Shown: positions 30,550 through 38,900 of the stretch, in pieces
How the letters are laid out: the number at the start of each line of letters is the position of its first letter
Numbering within the stretch: the first letter of the stretch is position 1
Program-made: the position numbers and the translations under genes
Origin: Pseudomonadota bacterium
GTDB taxonomy: Bacteria; Pseudomonadota; Gammaproteobacteria; Xanthomonadales; Xanthomonadaceae
NCBI GenBank assembly: GCA_023386795.1
Contig: JAEWJB010000137.1
Span: 1 to 41,701, forward strand
Reading direction: 5' to 3'
Length of the DNA: 41,701 bases
Notes under the pieces: generated by a model
Told to the model about the DNA's origin: nothing
Database searches by the model: none
Seen by the model: only the letters and a program-made list of their open reading frames with translations

Positions 30550-33500
30550 CTACCACTGGATACCGGCGCCGACGGACACGCCGCCCTCGCCGCGCGAGTT
30601 GGTCGAACCACTGACCTTGTAGATCCAGCGCCCGCCTTCGGTGACGCCGGCGATGCCCACCGCGATGCCGGACTCGCCGTTGTAGGTGCTGGCGGCCAAC
30701 GAGGCCATGCTGCGGCCGGCTTCATAAGGCTGCGGCAAGCCCGCCATCGCCATCGCCGAGGCCACGCCTGCCGACGCCCGGTTGTCCAGGCCCTGGATGC
30801 GGCTGTCGGTGTAGTTCTTCGACCAGTCCATCGCATCGGCCATGCCGGACTTGAGCTGGCCCAGGTTCACCGCATCGTTGTCGGCGGTGCCGGCGGCGAC
30901 GTTGTGCACCTGCGTGGGGGTGTTGCCCTGGCCCAGGGTCACGCTGCCGTAGTTGGTCTGCCCGTTGGTGGTGTCGTAGCGCACCGTGCCGGACTGCGAG
31001 GCCTGCAACTGGCGCACGTTCACCGCGTCGGTGGCGGCGGTGCCGTCGGCGACGTTGATGACCTGGCGCTCGTTCCCGGCGCTGCCCACCGACACCGCGT
31101 TCGCGCGGTCGGCCACCGCGCCGGCCCCCAGCGCCACGCTGTTGGCCGCGCTGGCCGTGGCCTGCGGGCCGATCGCCACCGCTTCGGCGCCGGTGGCCGC
31201 AGCCGGCGCGCCGGTCGAGTTCACCGAGAAGTACGCATTGCCTGCGCCGTCCTGCAGGTTGTCGATGCGCTGGTTGATGTTGACGATCGAACCGTCCACC
31301 GCCTCGAACGCCGAGCTGACGTTGTTGTAGCTGCCGGTGGTCGTGCCGCCGCTGGTGTTCACCGAGGTGATCTGGAAGCTCGGGCCGGTCCAGGTGCCGG
31401 TGCTGCTGTCGTAGGTGGTGGTACCGCCGAAGTAGTTGGCGACATTGCGGTGGGTGTCATACAGCTGGCCGCCGTTCACCGCATCGGTGCTGCCCTGCGC
31501 CACCGTGCCGGCGGCGACATTGACGATCTGGCGCTCGCCGCCGACGCTGCCCACCGACACCGAATTGGCGCGATTGGCCACCGAGCCACTGCCCAGCGCG
31601 ATGCTGCCGTTCGCGCTGGCGACCGCGCCACTGCCCAGCGCCAGGCTGCCCTCGCCGCTTGCGCTGGCATCCGGCCCCAGCGCCACGCCCTCGTTGCCAT
31701 CGGCCGCGGCCGCGCCGCCGGTGGAGTTCACCGCCAGGTACGGGCTGGAGTTCACGCTGATGTTGCGCACGCGGTTGTTGAGGTTGGTCAGCGAGCCGTC
31801 CACCGCGCCGAAGGCCGTGGTGACGTCGTTGTAGGTGGACACGGTGACGTTGCCGTTGGCATCGAAGCTGCTGATCGCGAACTGCGGCGCGGTCCAGGTA
31901 CCGGTGCTGCTGTCGTAGGCGGTGGTGCCGCCGAGGAACGCGGCGAGTTCCTCATGGGTCTGGAACAGCTGCCCGCCGGTGACCGCATCGGTGCTGCCCA
32001 GCGCGATGGTGCCGTCGGCCACGTTGCTGATGCCCACCGCCGCGCCGGTGCCGTCGCCGGCCAGGGTGACGTGATTCAGCGCGTTGCCGCTGGCGTCGGC
32101 GTCATAGTGCACCGCCAGGCCATCCGCTGCGGCCGGGTCGATATTGCCCAGCGACTGGCTGATCGCCGCCAGCGCGCTGCCCACGTTGTCGTAGGTGCCG
32201 ATGCTGACGCTGCCATCGTTGCCGATGTTGTTGATGACGTAGGTCGGCGCGGTCGGCACGCCGTTGGCGTCCACCGTCGAGCCCCCGCCCAGGTGCAGCG
32301 AGGTGCCCTGCCCCAGCGCATAGAGCTGCGCGCCGTTGATCGCCTCGGTACTGGTGAGCGAGACCTCGCCGGCGGCCAGGTTGCCGATCACCGTGGCGGT
32401 GGCCGAGCCGACCGTGCCCAGCGTGACCCGGGAGTAATCCGGGTTGCCGCTGGCATCGGTGTCGTAGGTCACCGCGAAGATGTCCACCTGGTTGATCTGG
32501 TTGATCGCGCCCTGCAGCTGTTCGACGTTCACCGCGTCGGTGGCGGCGCTGCCGGCGGCGACGTGGGTGATCTGGCGTTCGCGCCCGGCCGAGCCGACCG
32601 CCACTTCGCCGATGGAGGTTCTTGCCGAGGTCAGTCCGTAGGCCATGTAGTTGTCCTGTCCGCCGCGATCGGCATTGGAGAGATAGCCCAGCGCCACCGT
32701 GTTCGCCTTGTTGGAGGTGGCGCCGGCGCCGAGCAGCGTCTGCGCGTTGGCGGTGCCGGTGGCGTCGTCGCCGATCACCACCGAATGGCCCAGGCGCGCG
32801 TCGTAGTCGGCGGTCGGCACGCCGGTGGGGTTGTCGGGATCGTCGCGGCCGGCGCCCGGGAACGCGAGGTCCGCATCCTGCGCAGCGAGCTGGTGGCGTG
32901 CGTTGGTGCCGATCACCACTTCCTTGGAGCCGTTGGAATAGGCGCCATCGCCGATCAGCACCTGGTAATCCTGCGCGGCATTGACCGCCCAGCAATCGGT
33001 GGTGGCCAGGCCCAGCAGGTTGGCGCACTGTCCCGCCCAGGCCGGCGAGCCGTCCGGCAGCAGCAGGCCGAGCAACCCGCCCGGATTGCCGTTGTTGATG
33101 TTGTAGAGGTAGCTGTCGGAGGTGACGCCGCCGAGCAGCGTCAGATGCGAGTTGCCGCCGGTGGCCGCGCCGCCGACGCCATCGAGCAACGTGCCGACCG
33201 GCGTGGTGTTCACCACCGGGATGCCGAGCACGTTGGTGACCGCGTAGCCCTGCTGGAAGTTGGCGTTGCTCACCGCCAGGTCGCCATTGCGCACGTAACC
33301 ATCGCCGCCGAACAGGCCGGTGGTGGTGCTGTCGAGCAAGCCCCCCAGCGAGCCGGTCAGGCCGCCAGTGCCGATGATCAGCCCGGGGCTGCCGACCTGC
33401 GGCGGCACCGTCGGCGCGGCGGCGGGCGAGGCGCCGGTGAGACCGCCAACGACGTTGCCCAGTCCGCTGCCGATACCGCCCACCACGCCGCCGAGCGTGC

Positions 33501-35991
33501 CGCCCAGGCCGCCGGTACCGGACGTCGAACCGGTGAGGCCGCCCACCGCGCCGGTCACGCCGGTGACCGTGCCGCTGCCGACCGTGCCGATCGTGTTACC
33601 GAGCGCGCCGACCGCGCCGACGAGATCGCCCTGCTGCAACTCGCCGCCGACCTGGGCGAGGCCACTCGAGAGCGAACCGGTCGCGCCGGTGACCGTGTTG
33701 TCCAGCGCGGTCGAACCGGTGACCGCACCGACGGTATCGCCCAGCGTCTGGCCGACGCCGCTCACCACGGGCGCGATGCCCCCGGTGACGCCGTTGACCA
33801 CGTTGCCGGCCACGCTACCGACCACATTGCCCACGGTCTGCGTGACGCCGCCGAGCACGCCGGTGACTGCGTTGCCGACCGGGTTGCCGCCGCCGGTGCC
33901 CGTGCCGCTTCCCGTCCCCGCCAGTGCGCCGCCGAGCGCGCCAGTCACCTGGCTCACGGTGGTGCCGACTTGCGTCACCGTATTGCCGAGCGCGGCGCCG
34001 GCACCGCTGCCACCACCGGCAGAGTTCAATGCGCTGCCCAATGAGCCGGTGACCTGCTCGGCCACGTGGCCGGTCTGCGTCACCACGCCGCCGAGCGTGG
34101 CACCGAGAGGGCCGGTGCCGCCGCTGCCGCTGCCCGCGCCGACCAGCGCGCCACCCAGCGTGTCGGTGACCTGACCGACCGTGGTGCCGACTTGCGTCAC
34201 CGTATTGCCGAGCGCAGCGCCGGCACCGCTGCCACCACCGGCAGAGTTCAATGCGCTGCCCAATGAGCCGGTGACCTGTTCGGCCAATTGGCCGGTCTGC
34301 GTCACCACGCCGCCGAGCGTGGCGCCAACGCTGCCCGCGACGCCGTTGCCGACCTGGCCGAGCCCGGCAGTCAGGTCCTGCAGCGCGGTCTGCGCCGTGC
34401 CCGCCACGCTGCCCACCGCGCCGCCGACATGGCCACTGCCCAGCTGCTGCGCGGTTTCCTGCACCCCGCTGCCCGCATGCACAAGCACATCGCCCACCGC
34501 CGGCGTCGCCGCCAGCGCCTGGCCCAGGTTCGCGACCGTCTGGCCCACGCCATCCAAGGCAACCGGCACGGTCTGCTGCGGCGTGGTCGAGAGCAACTGC
34601 GCAGTCGTCGCACCCACCGTGCCCACGACATCGCCCACCGCGCCCACCAATGCCTGCGCGACCGGCTGCGCGCTGCCCGCCTGTCCGTTCAAAAGCCCAT
34701 CCACGCTGCCGCCAACCTGTGTCAGCACGCCGTTGACGGTGCTGCCCACGGCAGTCAATCCGACACTGCCTCCGGTGGTGCCCGCGAGTACACCGTCCAA
34801 CCCGCCCAGCGTGGTGCCCACCACGCCCTGCACCGTGTGGTTGGCCTGGCTCACGACCGCCGGCACGTTGCCCGCGACCACCTGTCCGCCCACCTGCTTC
34901 ACGCCACCGCCCAGCTGCGTGGTGACGCCGCTGATCGTGGCACCCAGCGCGGTTGACCCCGTCGCGCCGGCCACTGCCTGCCCGAGCTTGCCGCCCACGC
35001 CACGCACGCCCGCATCGATGGCGCGCGTCGTGCCGATGACGACTTCGCCGAGCGAGTCAGGCACGCCACCATCGCCGCCACCTTCGACCAGCCCGACGGT
35101 CGTGGCCACGGCGTCCTTCACCGGGCCCAGCAGGTTCTCGCGACCCGGCAACAGCTTGTCGGCCACCGAGGTCACCACCTGGCCGGTGCCCTGCAGCAGG
35201 TGGCGCTTGTCGTCGATCAGCGCCTGGCCCAGCGCCGGCGCATCGGTGAGCGTGCCCTGCGCGGACTGCGCCAGCGTGGCGACCGCGGTGGCGAGTGCAC
35301 TGCCGGCGTCGCCCGTCGCCAACTGCCTGCCACTGGTCGCCACCCCGGCGGCGAGCGCCTGGGCGCGCGGCTGCACACGGGCGCGGGTGCGCGGCGCGAC
35401 TTTGTCGATCGCAGGCGCCACAACTTCAGCGGCACGTGCCGCCACCGCGTGCGCTGGCCCGGCCAGCCCATCACGCAGCGTGTGCGGCAGGTCATCGGCG
35501 GTCACGGTCAAGCCGAGATCAGCCGCCGCGCGCACCGCGGAGAGCTGCGCGCGAACCTCCGCGCCGCCCTGCAGCGAGCCGGCAAGCAGGCCCGTATCAA
35601 GAGACGCCGCCAACGTCGCCGGCCGAGGGGGCGCAGCGGCCGACGACGAAGGCGACGTCGTGGAACTCAGGGAGATCGCCACGGCGGGATCGGCGGCGAT
35701 GCGCACGCGCGCGGCCGATGGCGCGCTCGGTGACGCATCGACGCCGCTCGATACCGTCGGCGCGTACTTGTCGGCAAGGCTCAGCAGTTCGTCCAGGCGC
35801 GGATCGCCGGCACGGGCGGTCCCGGCCCAACTGCCGAGCAGGCCGAGCGTGAGCAAGAGCGGCGACGCCCTCCTGCCGCGCCGCGCGTCGTGCGTGACCG
35901 AGTGTTTCTTGCCCTGCGTGGTCGCCAGTTCGGACACCACCACAAAGGCGTTCAGGGCATGGCTCCACACCAGCCGGTAGATGCGATTCAT
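30550..35991 (-). CDS. YadA-like trimeric autotransporter adhesin with extended signal peptide
   Basis: This 1813-residue surface adhesin opens with an extended signal peptide (ESPR) MNRIYRLVWSHALNAFVVVS, then a hydrophobic core, with cleavage near residue 61 (ARA). Residues about 100-870 are a Val/Gly/Thr/Leu-rich stalk of short repeats such as TLGGVV and VTGSLGSALN. A head and neck region follows at about 900-1730, with YadA head repeats (SVALGAGAVADRANAVSVGS) and four neck motifs of the type ERQVINVADGTAATDAVN. The last 75 or so residues (from MADAMDWSKNYTDSRI to the final GAGIQW) are the YadA anchor, forming one third of the trimeric pore. Start ATG 35991 has AGGGAG eight bases upstream. 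An AraC-type gene is upstream and an OmpA-like gene downstream on the same strand. The stalk contains a recent 222-bp duplication. Confidence 0.95.
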   Translation of the reverse strand: MNRIYRLVWSHALNAFVVVSELATTQGKKHSVTHDARRGRRASPLLLTLGLLGSWAGTARAGDPRLDELLSLADKYAPTVSSGVDASPSAPSAARVRIAADPAVAISLSSTTSPSSSAAAPPRPATLAASLDTGLLAGSLQGGAEVRAQLSAVRAAADLGLTVTADDLPHTLRDGLAGPAHAVAARAAEVVAPAIDKVAPRTRARVQPRAQALAAGVATSGRQLATGDAGSALATAVATLAQSAQGTLTDAPALGQALIDDKRHLLQGTGQVVTSVADKLLPGRENLLGPVKDAVATTVGLVEGGGDGGVPDSLGEVVIGTTRAIDAGVRGVGGKLGQAVAGATGSTALGATISGVTTQLGGGVKQVGGQVVAGNVPAVVSQANHTVQGVVGTTLGGLDGVLAGTTGGSVGLTAVGSTVNGVLTQVGGSVDGLLNGQAGSAQPVAQALVGAVGDVVGTVGATTAQLLSTTPQQTVPVALDGVGQTVANLGQALAATPAVGDVLVHAGSGVQETAQQLGSGHVGGAVGSVAGTAQTALQDLTAGLGQVGNGVAGSVGATLGGVVTQTGQLAEQVTGSLGSALNSAGGGSGAGAALGNTVTQVGTTVGQVTDTLGGALVGAGSGSGGTGPLGATLGGVVTQTGHVAEQVTGSLGSALNSAGGGSGAGAALGNTVTQVGTTVSQVTGALGGALAGTGSGTGTGGGNPVGNAVTGVLGGVTQTVGNVVGSVAGNVVNGVTGGIAPVVSGVGQTLGDTVGAVTGSTALDNTVTGATGSLSSGLAQVGGELQQGDLVGAVGALGNTIGTVGSGTVTGVTGAVGGLTGSTSGTGGLGGTLGGVVGGIGSGLGNVVGGLTGASPAAAPTVPPQVGSPGLIIGTGGLTGSLGGLLDSTTTGLFGGDGYVRNGDLAVSNANFQQGYAVTNVLGIPVVNTTPVGTLLDGVGGAATGGNSHLTLLGGVTSDSYLYNINNGNPGGLLGLLLPDGSPAWAGQCANLLGLATTDCWAVNAAQDYQVLIGDGAYSNGSKEVVIGTNARHQLAAQDADLAFPGAGRDDPDNPTGVPTADYDARLGHSVVIGDDATGTANAQTLLGAGATSNKANTVALGYLSNADRGGQDNYMAYGLTSARTSIGEVAVGSAGRERQITHVAAGSAATDAVNVEQLQGAINQINQVDIFAVTYDTDASGNPDYSRVTLGTVGSATATVIGNLAAGEVSLTSTEAINGAQLYALGQGTSLHLGGGSTVDANGVPTAPTYVINNIGNDGSVSIGTYDNVGSALAAISQSLGNIDPAAADGLAVHYDADASGNALNHVTLAGDGTGAAVGISNVADGTIALGSTDAVTGGQLFQTHEELAAFLGGTTAYDSSTGTWTAPQFAISSFDANGNVTVSTYNDVTTAFGAVDGSLTNLNNRVRNISVNSSPYLAVNSTGGAAAADGNEGVALGPDASASGEGSLALGSGAVASANGSIALGSGSVANRANSVSVGSVGGERQIVNVAAGTVAQGSTDAVNGGQLYDTHRNVANYFGGTTTYDSSTGTWTGPSFQITSVNTSGGTTTGSYNNVSSAFEAVDGSIVNINQRIDNLQDGAGNAYFSVNSTGAPAAATGAEAVAIGPQATASAANSVALGAGAVADRANAVSVGSAGNERQVINVADGTAATDAVNVRQLQASQSGTVRYDTTNGQTNYGSVTLGQGNTPTQVHNVAAGTADNDAVNLGQLKSGMADAMDWSKNYTDSRIQGLDNRASAGVASAMAMAGLPQPYEAGRSMASLAASTYNGESGIAVGIAGVTEGGRWIYKVSGSTNSRGEGGVSVGAGIQW
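33959..34323. repeat. Tandem duplication inside the adhesin stalk (222-bp period)
   Basis: Bases 33959-34101 and 34181-34323 are 143-base copies with about four differences, offset by 222 bp (74 residues). They encode two nearly identical stalk segments at about residues 557-604 and 631-678. The high DNA identity points to a recent duplication and a site of possible length change. Confidence 0.85.
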
Positions 35992-36012
35992 GATGCGCTC
36001 CCTTGGATGCGG

Positions 36013-36033
36013 AGACATCGCGCTTCGATGTCT
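36013..36033 (-). promoter_or_regulatory. Hairpin in the adhesin leader
   Basis: AGACATCG (36013-36020) pairs with CGATGTCT (36026-36033) around a five-base loop, about 20 bases before the adhesin start codon and just upstream of its ribosome site. Confidence 0.45.
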
Positions 36034-36078
36034 TCCGTGGGAGGCATTACGCCGTGGCGGCGCGCCGCGATTTACTCC

Positions 36079-36129
36079 ATTCCGGCAGGCGATTCCGCCA
36101 ATCTGGCAAAGTGCTGTCGAATTCCGGCA
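36079..36129. promoter_or_regulatory. Repeated 9-mer in the adhesin promoter region
   Basis: ATTCCGGCA occurs at 36079-36087 and 36121-36129, 42 bases apart (about four helical turns), with a near copy ATTCCGCCA at 36092-36100. A short palindrome GGCGATTCCGCC overlaps the last. The copies lie between the adhesin start and the araC stop, where an activator would bind. No promoter hexamers are convincing. Confidence 0.3.
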
Positions 36130-36169
36130 ACGACATGCACGTTTTCTGCAACCATGCCGAATCCGTGCA

Positions 36170-37147
36170 TCAAACCGATTCCTGCACCCCGGAACGGCGC
36201 ATCAGCGTGTCGCGCGGCAGTTCGCCGAACACGCGGCGATAGTTCTCGGCGAAGCGGGAGAGATCCCACAGCCCGCAACTCAACGCGATCGCCTTGACCG
36301 ACTTGCGTCCGGCGTCGGCGGAGGAAAGCCCCCGGCACGCCGCGCACAGGCGCAGCATCGACAGATAGCGGTTGGGCGAAATACCCAGCAGGTCGTCGAA
36401 CGCGTAACGCAACGCACGCTCGCTCACGCCGGCCGCATCGCAGATCTCATTCATGTAGATGTTGTGGCGCAGGTTCATCCGCATGAACTCCTCGGCCCGG
36501 CGCAGGATCATGTAGTGCGTCCGCCGTCCACGCCCGCTCACCGCGCGGTCGTAGTGGCCCGAATCGACGATGCAGCGCACGTGCTGCTCGAGCACCTCGT
36601 CCAGCGACAGCCCTTGCATGGCGGCGTAGCCGGCACTGATGCGCGCTTCCAGGCCTGCGTAGTAATGGCAAAGCGGATGGTCCGCCGGCAGGTGCAGGTG
36701 CGCCGTGGCCTGCCCGGGCGAGGCGATGTCGCCCAGGTGCAATTCGCTGAACTTCTGGCGCAGCCGCTTGAAAGGCACCATCACCAGCGTGACCCAGCTG
36801 TCGGCACTGAGCACGAACTCGCTGATGCCTTCGGGGGTAAGCGTCATCAGGCTGCCGTTGGACAGCGGCGCGCCGTGGCACCAGCTGGCCGATTCCTCGG
36901 TGCGGTGGATGCAGCCGATCAGGCACCAGTCCAGCGGCAACATGAAGCGCCCCCGCCCGGTGAAGCCGGTTTTGATCGTGCAAAAAAGCGCTTCATCGTG
37001 CACAACGCTGTGCACCGCCGCTTTCGGGCCGTTCCCATCCAGCAAGACCAACTCCACGTCGCACACCCGCAGCAAACCGGAGAGGTTCACCAGATCGAAT
37101 GTGCCGAGCTGGGCGCCGTCGGCACCCCCCATAACCAGCCCCCCCAT
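36170..37147 (-). CDS. AraC family transcriptional regulator
   Basis: This 325-residue protein has an N-terminal cupin-like sensing half (about 1-200) and a C-terminal AraC double helix-turn-helix (about 225-322). The DNA-binding part shows NLRHNIYMNEICDAAGVSER, LRYAFDDLLGISPNRYLSML and the second helix-turn-helix CGLWDLSRFAENYRRVFGEL with the family Phe-Gly-x-x-Pro pattern (FGELPRDTL). The ligand is unknown. GAGGAG lies just before ATG 37147. The adhesin gene follows 178 bases downstream on the same strand, and the flp pilin gene lies 504 bases away on the other strand. A role in controlling one or both is inferred from position and from a tandem repeat in the shared spacer. Confidence 0.92.
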   Translation of the reverse strand: MGGLVMGGADGAQLGTFDLVNLSGLLRVCDVELVLLDGNGPKAAVHSVVHDEALFCTIKTGFTGRGRFMLPLDWCLIGCIHRTEESASWCHGAPLSNGSLMTLTPEGISEFVLSADSWVTLVMVPFKRLRQKFSELHLGDIASPGQATAHLHLPADHPLCHYYAGLEARISAGYAAMQGLSLDEVLEQHVRCIVDSGHYDRAVSGRGRRTHYMILRRAEEFMRMNLRHNIYMNEICDAAGVSERALRYAFDDLLGISPNRYLSMLRLCAACRGLSSADAGRKSVKAIALSCGLWDLSRFAENYRRVFGELPRDTLMRRSGVQESV

Positions 37148-37651
37148 TTATCTCCTCAAATGGCGCGGCGGAGCGCCCGAACGGATAGCCGTTCTTCCTG
37201 CAAGCTCCAAGCCAAGCTCGCGCCTGGAGTCTCCACCGCATCGGCAACTGCTGGAATAACTTAATTATCAGAACCGGAGCATGCGTGAAGGAATCTTCAA
37301 ATTTCATCTGCTCTCTGATGCATTTAACCATACGAAAAATTGTTCCGTGATTGCACTCACAGAACATCGTGCACTTGTGCCGATTTTGCATATTGCTTCT
37401 GCCGATTTTGCGTATTAGCGCCGAAGTGATTGCCAGAGCATGTCTGCTATCGAGGAAAGAAGCCTCGAGGCAGTAGAGGGGAGTGCAATGGAAAGCACGG
37501 GGACCACTATTCAAATGACGCGCACGACCCGCCGGGTACGTGCGGCCATGGCGGCCACGCCTCTCCTCGCCACTCCACGCGCCGGGCGGTTGACGCCCTG
37601 TCCGACTGGCGCGGCCTTGATCACGCAGGGCACGTGCAAGGAGAAAAACCG
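37148..37651. other. 504-bp divergent control region between the AraC gene and flp
   Basis: No convincing conserved gene is present. The left half (about 37255-37440) is unusually AT-rich for this DNA and holds a tandem 21-nt repeat. The right half is GC-rich, with a nested stem-loop (GCGCC 37579-37583 with GGCGC 37608-37612 enclosing GGGCG 37584-37588 with CGCCC 37594-37598) and a possible 55-codon leader frame. A GATAAT element on the minus strand (37262-37267) could be a -10 for the AraC gene. Confidence 0.6.
37374..37416. promoter_or_regulatory. Tandem 21-nt direct repeat, candidate AraC-type operator
   Basis: Bases 37374-37394 and 37396-37416 are copies of CTTSTGCCGATTTTGCRTAT followed by T, differing at two positions, with a 22-bp period. 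AraC-type regulators commonly bind direct repeats about 21 bp apart on one face of the helix, as at araI. The site is about 230 bp upstream of the AraC-type gene and 236 bp upstream of flp. Confidence 0.55.
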
Positions 37652-37655
37652 ATGA
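37488..37655 (+). CDS. Possible small upstream reading frame overlapping flp
   Basis: A 55-residue frame begins at ATG 37488, four bases after GAGGGGAG, a fair ribosome site. It ends at TGA 37653-37655, overlapping the flp ATG as ATGA. The product is rich in Thr, Arg and Ala (MESTGTTIQMTRTTRRVRAA at its start) and has no recognised domain. It could be a leader peptide coupled to pilin translation, or a chance frame in GC-rich DNA. Its amino-acid make-up favours caution. Confidence 0.25.
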   Translation: MESTGTTIQMTRTTRRVRAAMAATPLLATPRAGRLTPCPTGAALITQGTCKEKNR

Positions 37656-37849
37656 TTCGCTCGATCCAACGCTTCCTGCGGGAAGAAGACGGCGTCACCG
37701 CGCTCGAGTATGGCCTGCTGGCCGCCATCGTCGCCGGGGCATTGATGATCTTCGCCGCGCCGGCGATCCAGTCGTTCTTCAAGAAGCTGTTCGAAACCTT
37801 GTCCACGGCGATCGACGACGCCGGCAAGGACGCGACCTCCTCGACCTGA
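37652..37849 (+). CDS. flp: Flp family type IVb pilin
   Basis: This 65-residue prepilin is the main subunit of the Tad (tight adherence) pilus. The leader MIRSIQRFLREEDG ends at Gly14. Processing before Val15 leaves a mature chain with Glu at position 5 followed by Tyr (VTALEYGLLAAIVAGALMIF), the Flp signature. The hydrophobic helix runs to about residue 44 and the C-terminal tail is short and polar. AAGGAGA lies before the ATG. It is the first gene of the Tad operon, and the peptidase that should cut it is the next gene. Confidence 0.95.
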   Translation: MIRSIQRFLREEDGVTALEYGLLAAIVAGALMIFAAPAIQSFFKKLFETLSTAIDDAGKDATSST

Positions 37850-37873
37850 CCGGCCGCACGCGCCACCGCCCGC

Positions 37874-38410
37874 ATGGATACCGCCGTCGTCCTGCTCACC
37901 TGTGCGCTGTGCGTGCAGGTCGCCGCGAGCGACCTGTACGCACGCAGGGTGTCCAACCGCTGGTTGTTGGCGGCGTTGGCCATCCTGGCCGTGTTGATGG
38001 CCTGGCAAGGCGCCGACGCGGCGCGCTGGGCCCACGCCGGCCTGGGCATGGCGTGCGCGGCGATCCTCCTTCCGTGCTATGCGGTCGGCTGGATGGGCGC
38101 GGGCGATGTGAAGTTCTTCGCCGTGCTCGGGGCACTGCTGGGTGGTGCGGCGCCGTTGCTGCCGGTATGGATCATCGCCAGCCTGCTGGCCGGCGTGCAT
38201 GCGATGGCCGTGCTGGCAGCGCCCGGGATGAGCGCGCGCATGCCGCTGCCGCTGCGCTTCGCGCTGGAGAACACCCAGGCGCGGCTGCACCTGTGGCCAC
38301 CGCGCCAGCGCATGCTTGCGGCGCGCGGCGGCCGCCGCGGCATTCCCTATGCCACCTATCTCGCGCTGGCCACGCTGCTGGTGATCCTGCCGGGAGGGCC
38401 CGGCGCATGA
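37874..38410 (+). CDS. cpaA: Prepilin peptidase CpaA/TadV (A24 family)
   Basis: This 178-residue inner-membrane aspartyl peptidase cuts Flp prepilin and the TadE/TadF pseudopilins. The two catalytic Asp residues are Asp20 (QVAASDLYARRVSNRW) and Asp78 in the GxGD motif GAGDVKFF. There are about five membrane segments. It lacks the N-terminal methylase domain of PilD, as usual for TadV. It follows flp after 24 bases and overlaps the next gene by four bases (ATGA). Confidence 0.92.
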   Translation: MDTAVVLLTCALCVQVAASDLYARRVSNRWLLAALAILAVLMAWQGADAARWAHAGLGMACAAILLPCYAVGWMGAGDVKFFAVLGALLGGAAPLLPVWIIASLLAGVHAMAVLAAPGMSARMPLPLRFALENTQARLHLWPPRQRMLAARGGRRGIPYATYLALATLLVILPGGPGA

Positions 38411-38883
38411 AGCACGCATTCGTCCCGAAGCGCCGCATGCGTGGCGTGGTCAGCCTCGAGTATGCCCTGCTCCTGCTGCTGGGCATCCTGCCGCTGATCC
38501 TGGCGACCTTCAGCGGCGTGCTGATCTTCGCCGCGCAGCAATCGCTGAGCCTGGCGGCGGCCGAAGGCGCGCGTGCCGCACTGCGTTACGGTTCCACCGC
38601 CGATCGGCGCGCCGCCGCGTGCATGGCCGCGCGCGAGTCGATGGGCTGGCTGCTCGCATACGCCCGCCAGACGCCGGACTGCGCGAGCGCGGCCGGTTCG
38701 CCGATCGCCGTGTCACAGCCGTTCGCCTGCCTGGGCAGCGCCGACCGCCAGTGCATGCGCGTGACGGTGAGCTACGACTACGACCAACACCCCTTCATCC
38801 CCGGTACCGGCAGGTTGTACGGCTGGACCATCGGCACGCCCCTGAGCAGCGTCGCCACGGCACAACTCGATCTGGGCCACTGA
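38407..38883 (+). CDS. TadE-like pseudopilin
   Basis: This 158-residue protein has a short basic N-terminus, then RMRGVVSLEYALLLLLGILP. This is a Flp-like processing site (Gly13 before Val14) with Glu at position 5 of the mature form and one hydrophobic helix. The rest is a periplasmic domain with four or so Cys residues (for example in CMAARE, DCAS, ACLG and QCMRV). It fits the TadE/TadG group of minor pilins. The ATG overlaps the cpaA stop as ATGA. In many tad loci tadE comes later in the cluster; here it lies between the peptidase and cpaB. Confidence 0.85.
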   Translation: MKHAFVPKRRMRGVVSLEYALLLLLGILPLILATFSGVLIFAAQQSLSLAAAEGARAALRYGSTADRRAAACMAARESMGWLLAYARQTPDCASAAGSPIAVSQPFACLGSADRQCMRVTVSYDYDQHPFIPGTGRLYGWTIGTPLSSVATAQLDLGH

Positions 38884-38900
38884 CACCACGGAGCGCGTCC

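Noticed and set aside
30394..34044. A 1216-codon open frame on the plus strand, antisense to the adhesin gene
   Set aside because: The product is an Arg/His/Gly/Ala-rich string with no domain. It mirrors the codon bias of the adhesin gene on the other strand, which has signal, head, neck and anchor regions.
34181..35980. A 599-codon Pro/Ser/Thr-rich plus-strand frame that looks like a surface protein
   Set aside because: The Pro/Thr repeats are the reverse reading of the Gly/Val/Thr stalk codons of the adhesin; it has no signal peptide.
36994..37375. CATCGTGCAC present both in the AraC coding start (36994) and in the spacer (37366) as operator copies
   Set aside because: A shared 10-mer about 370 bp apart, one copy in coding sequence, is weak evidence and may be chance.
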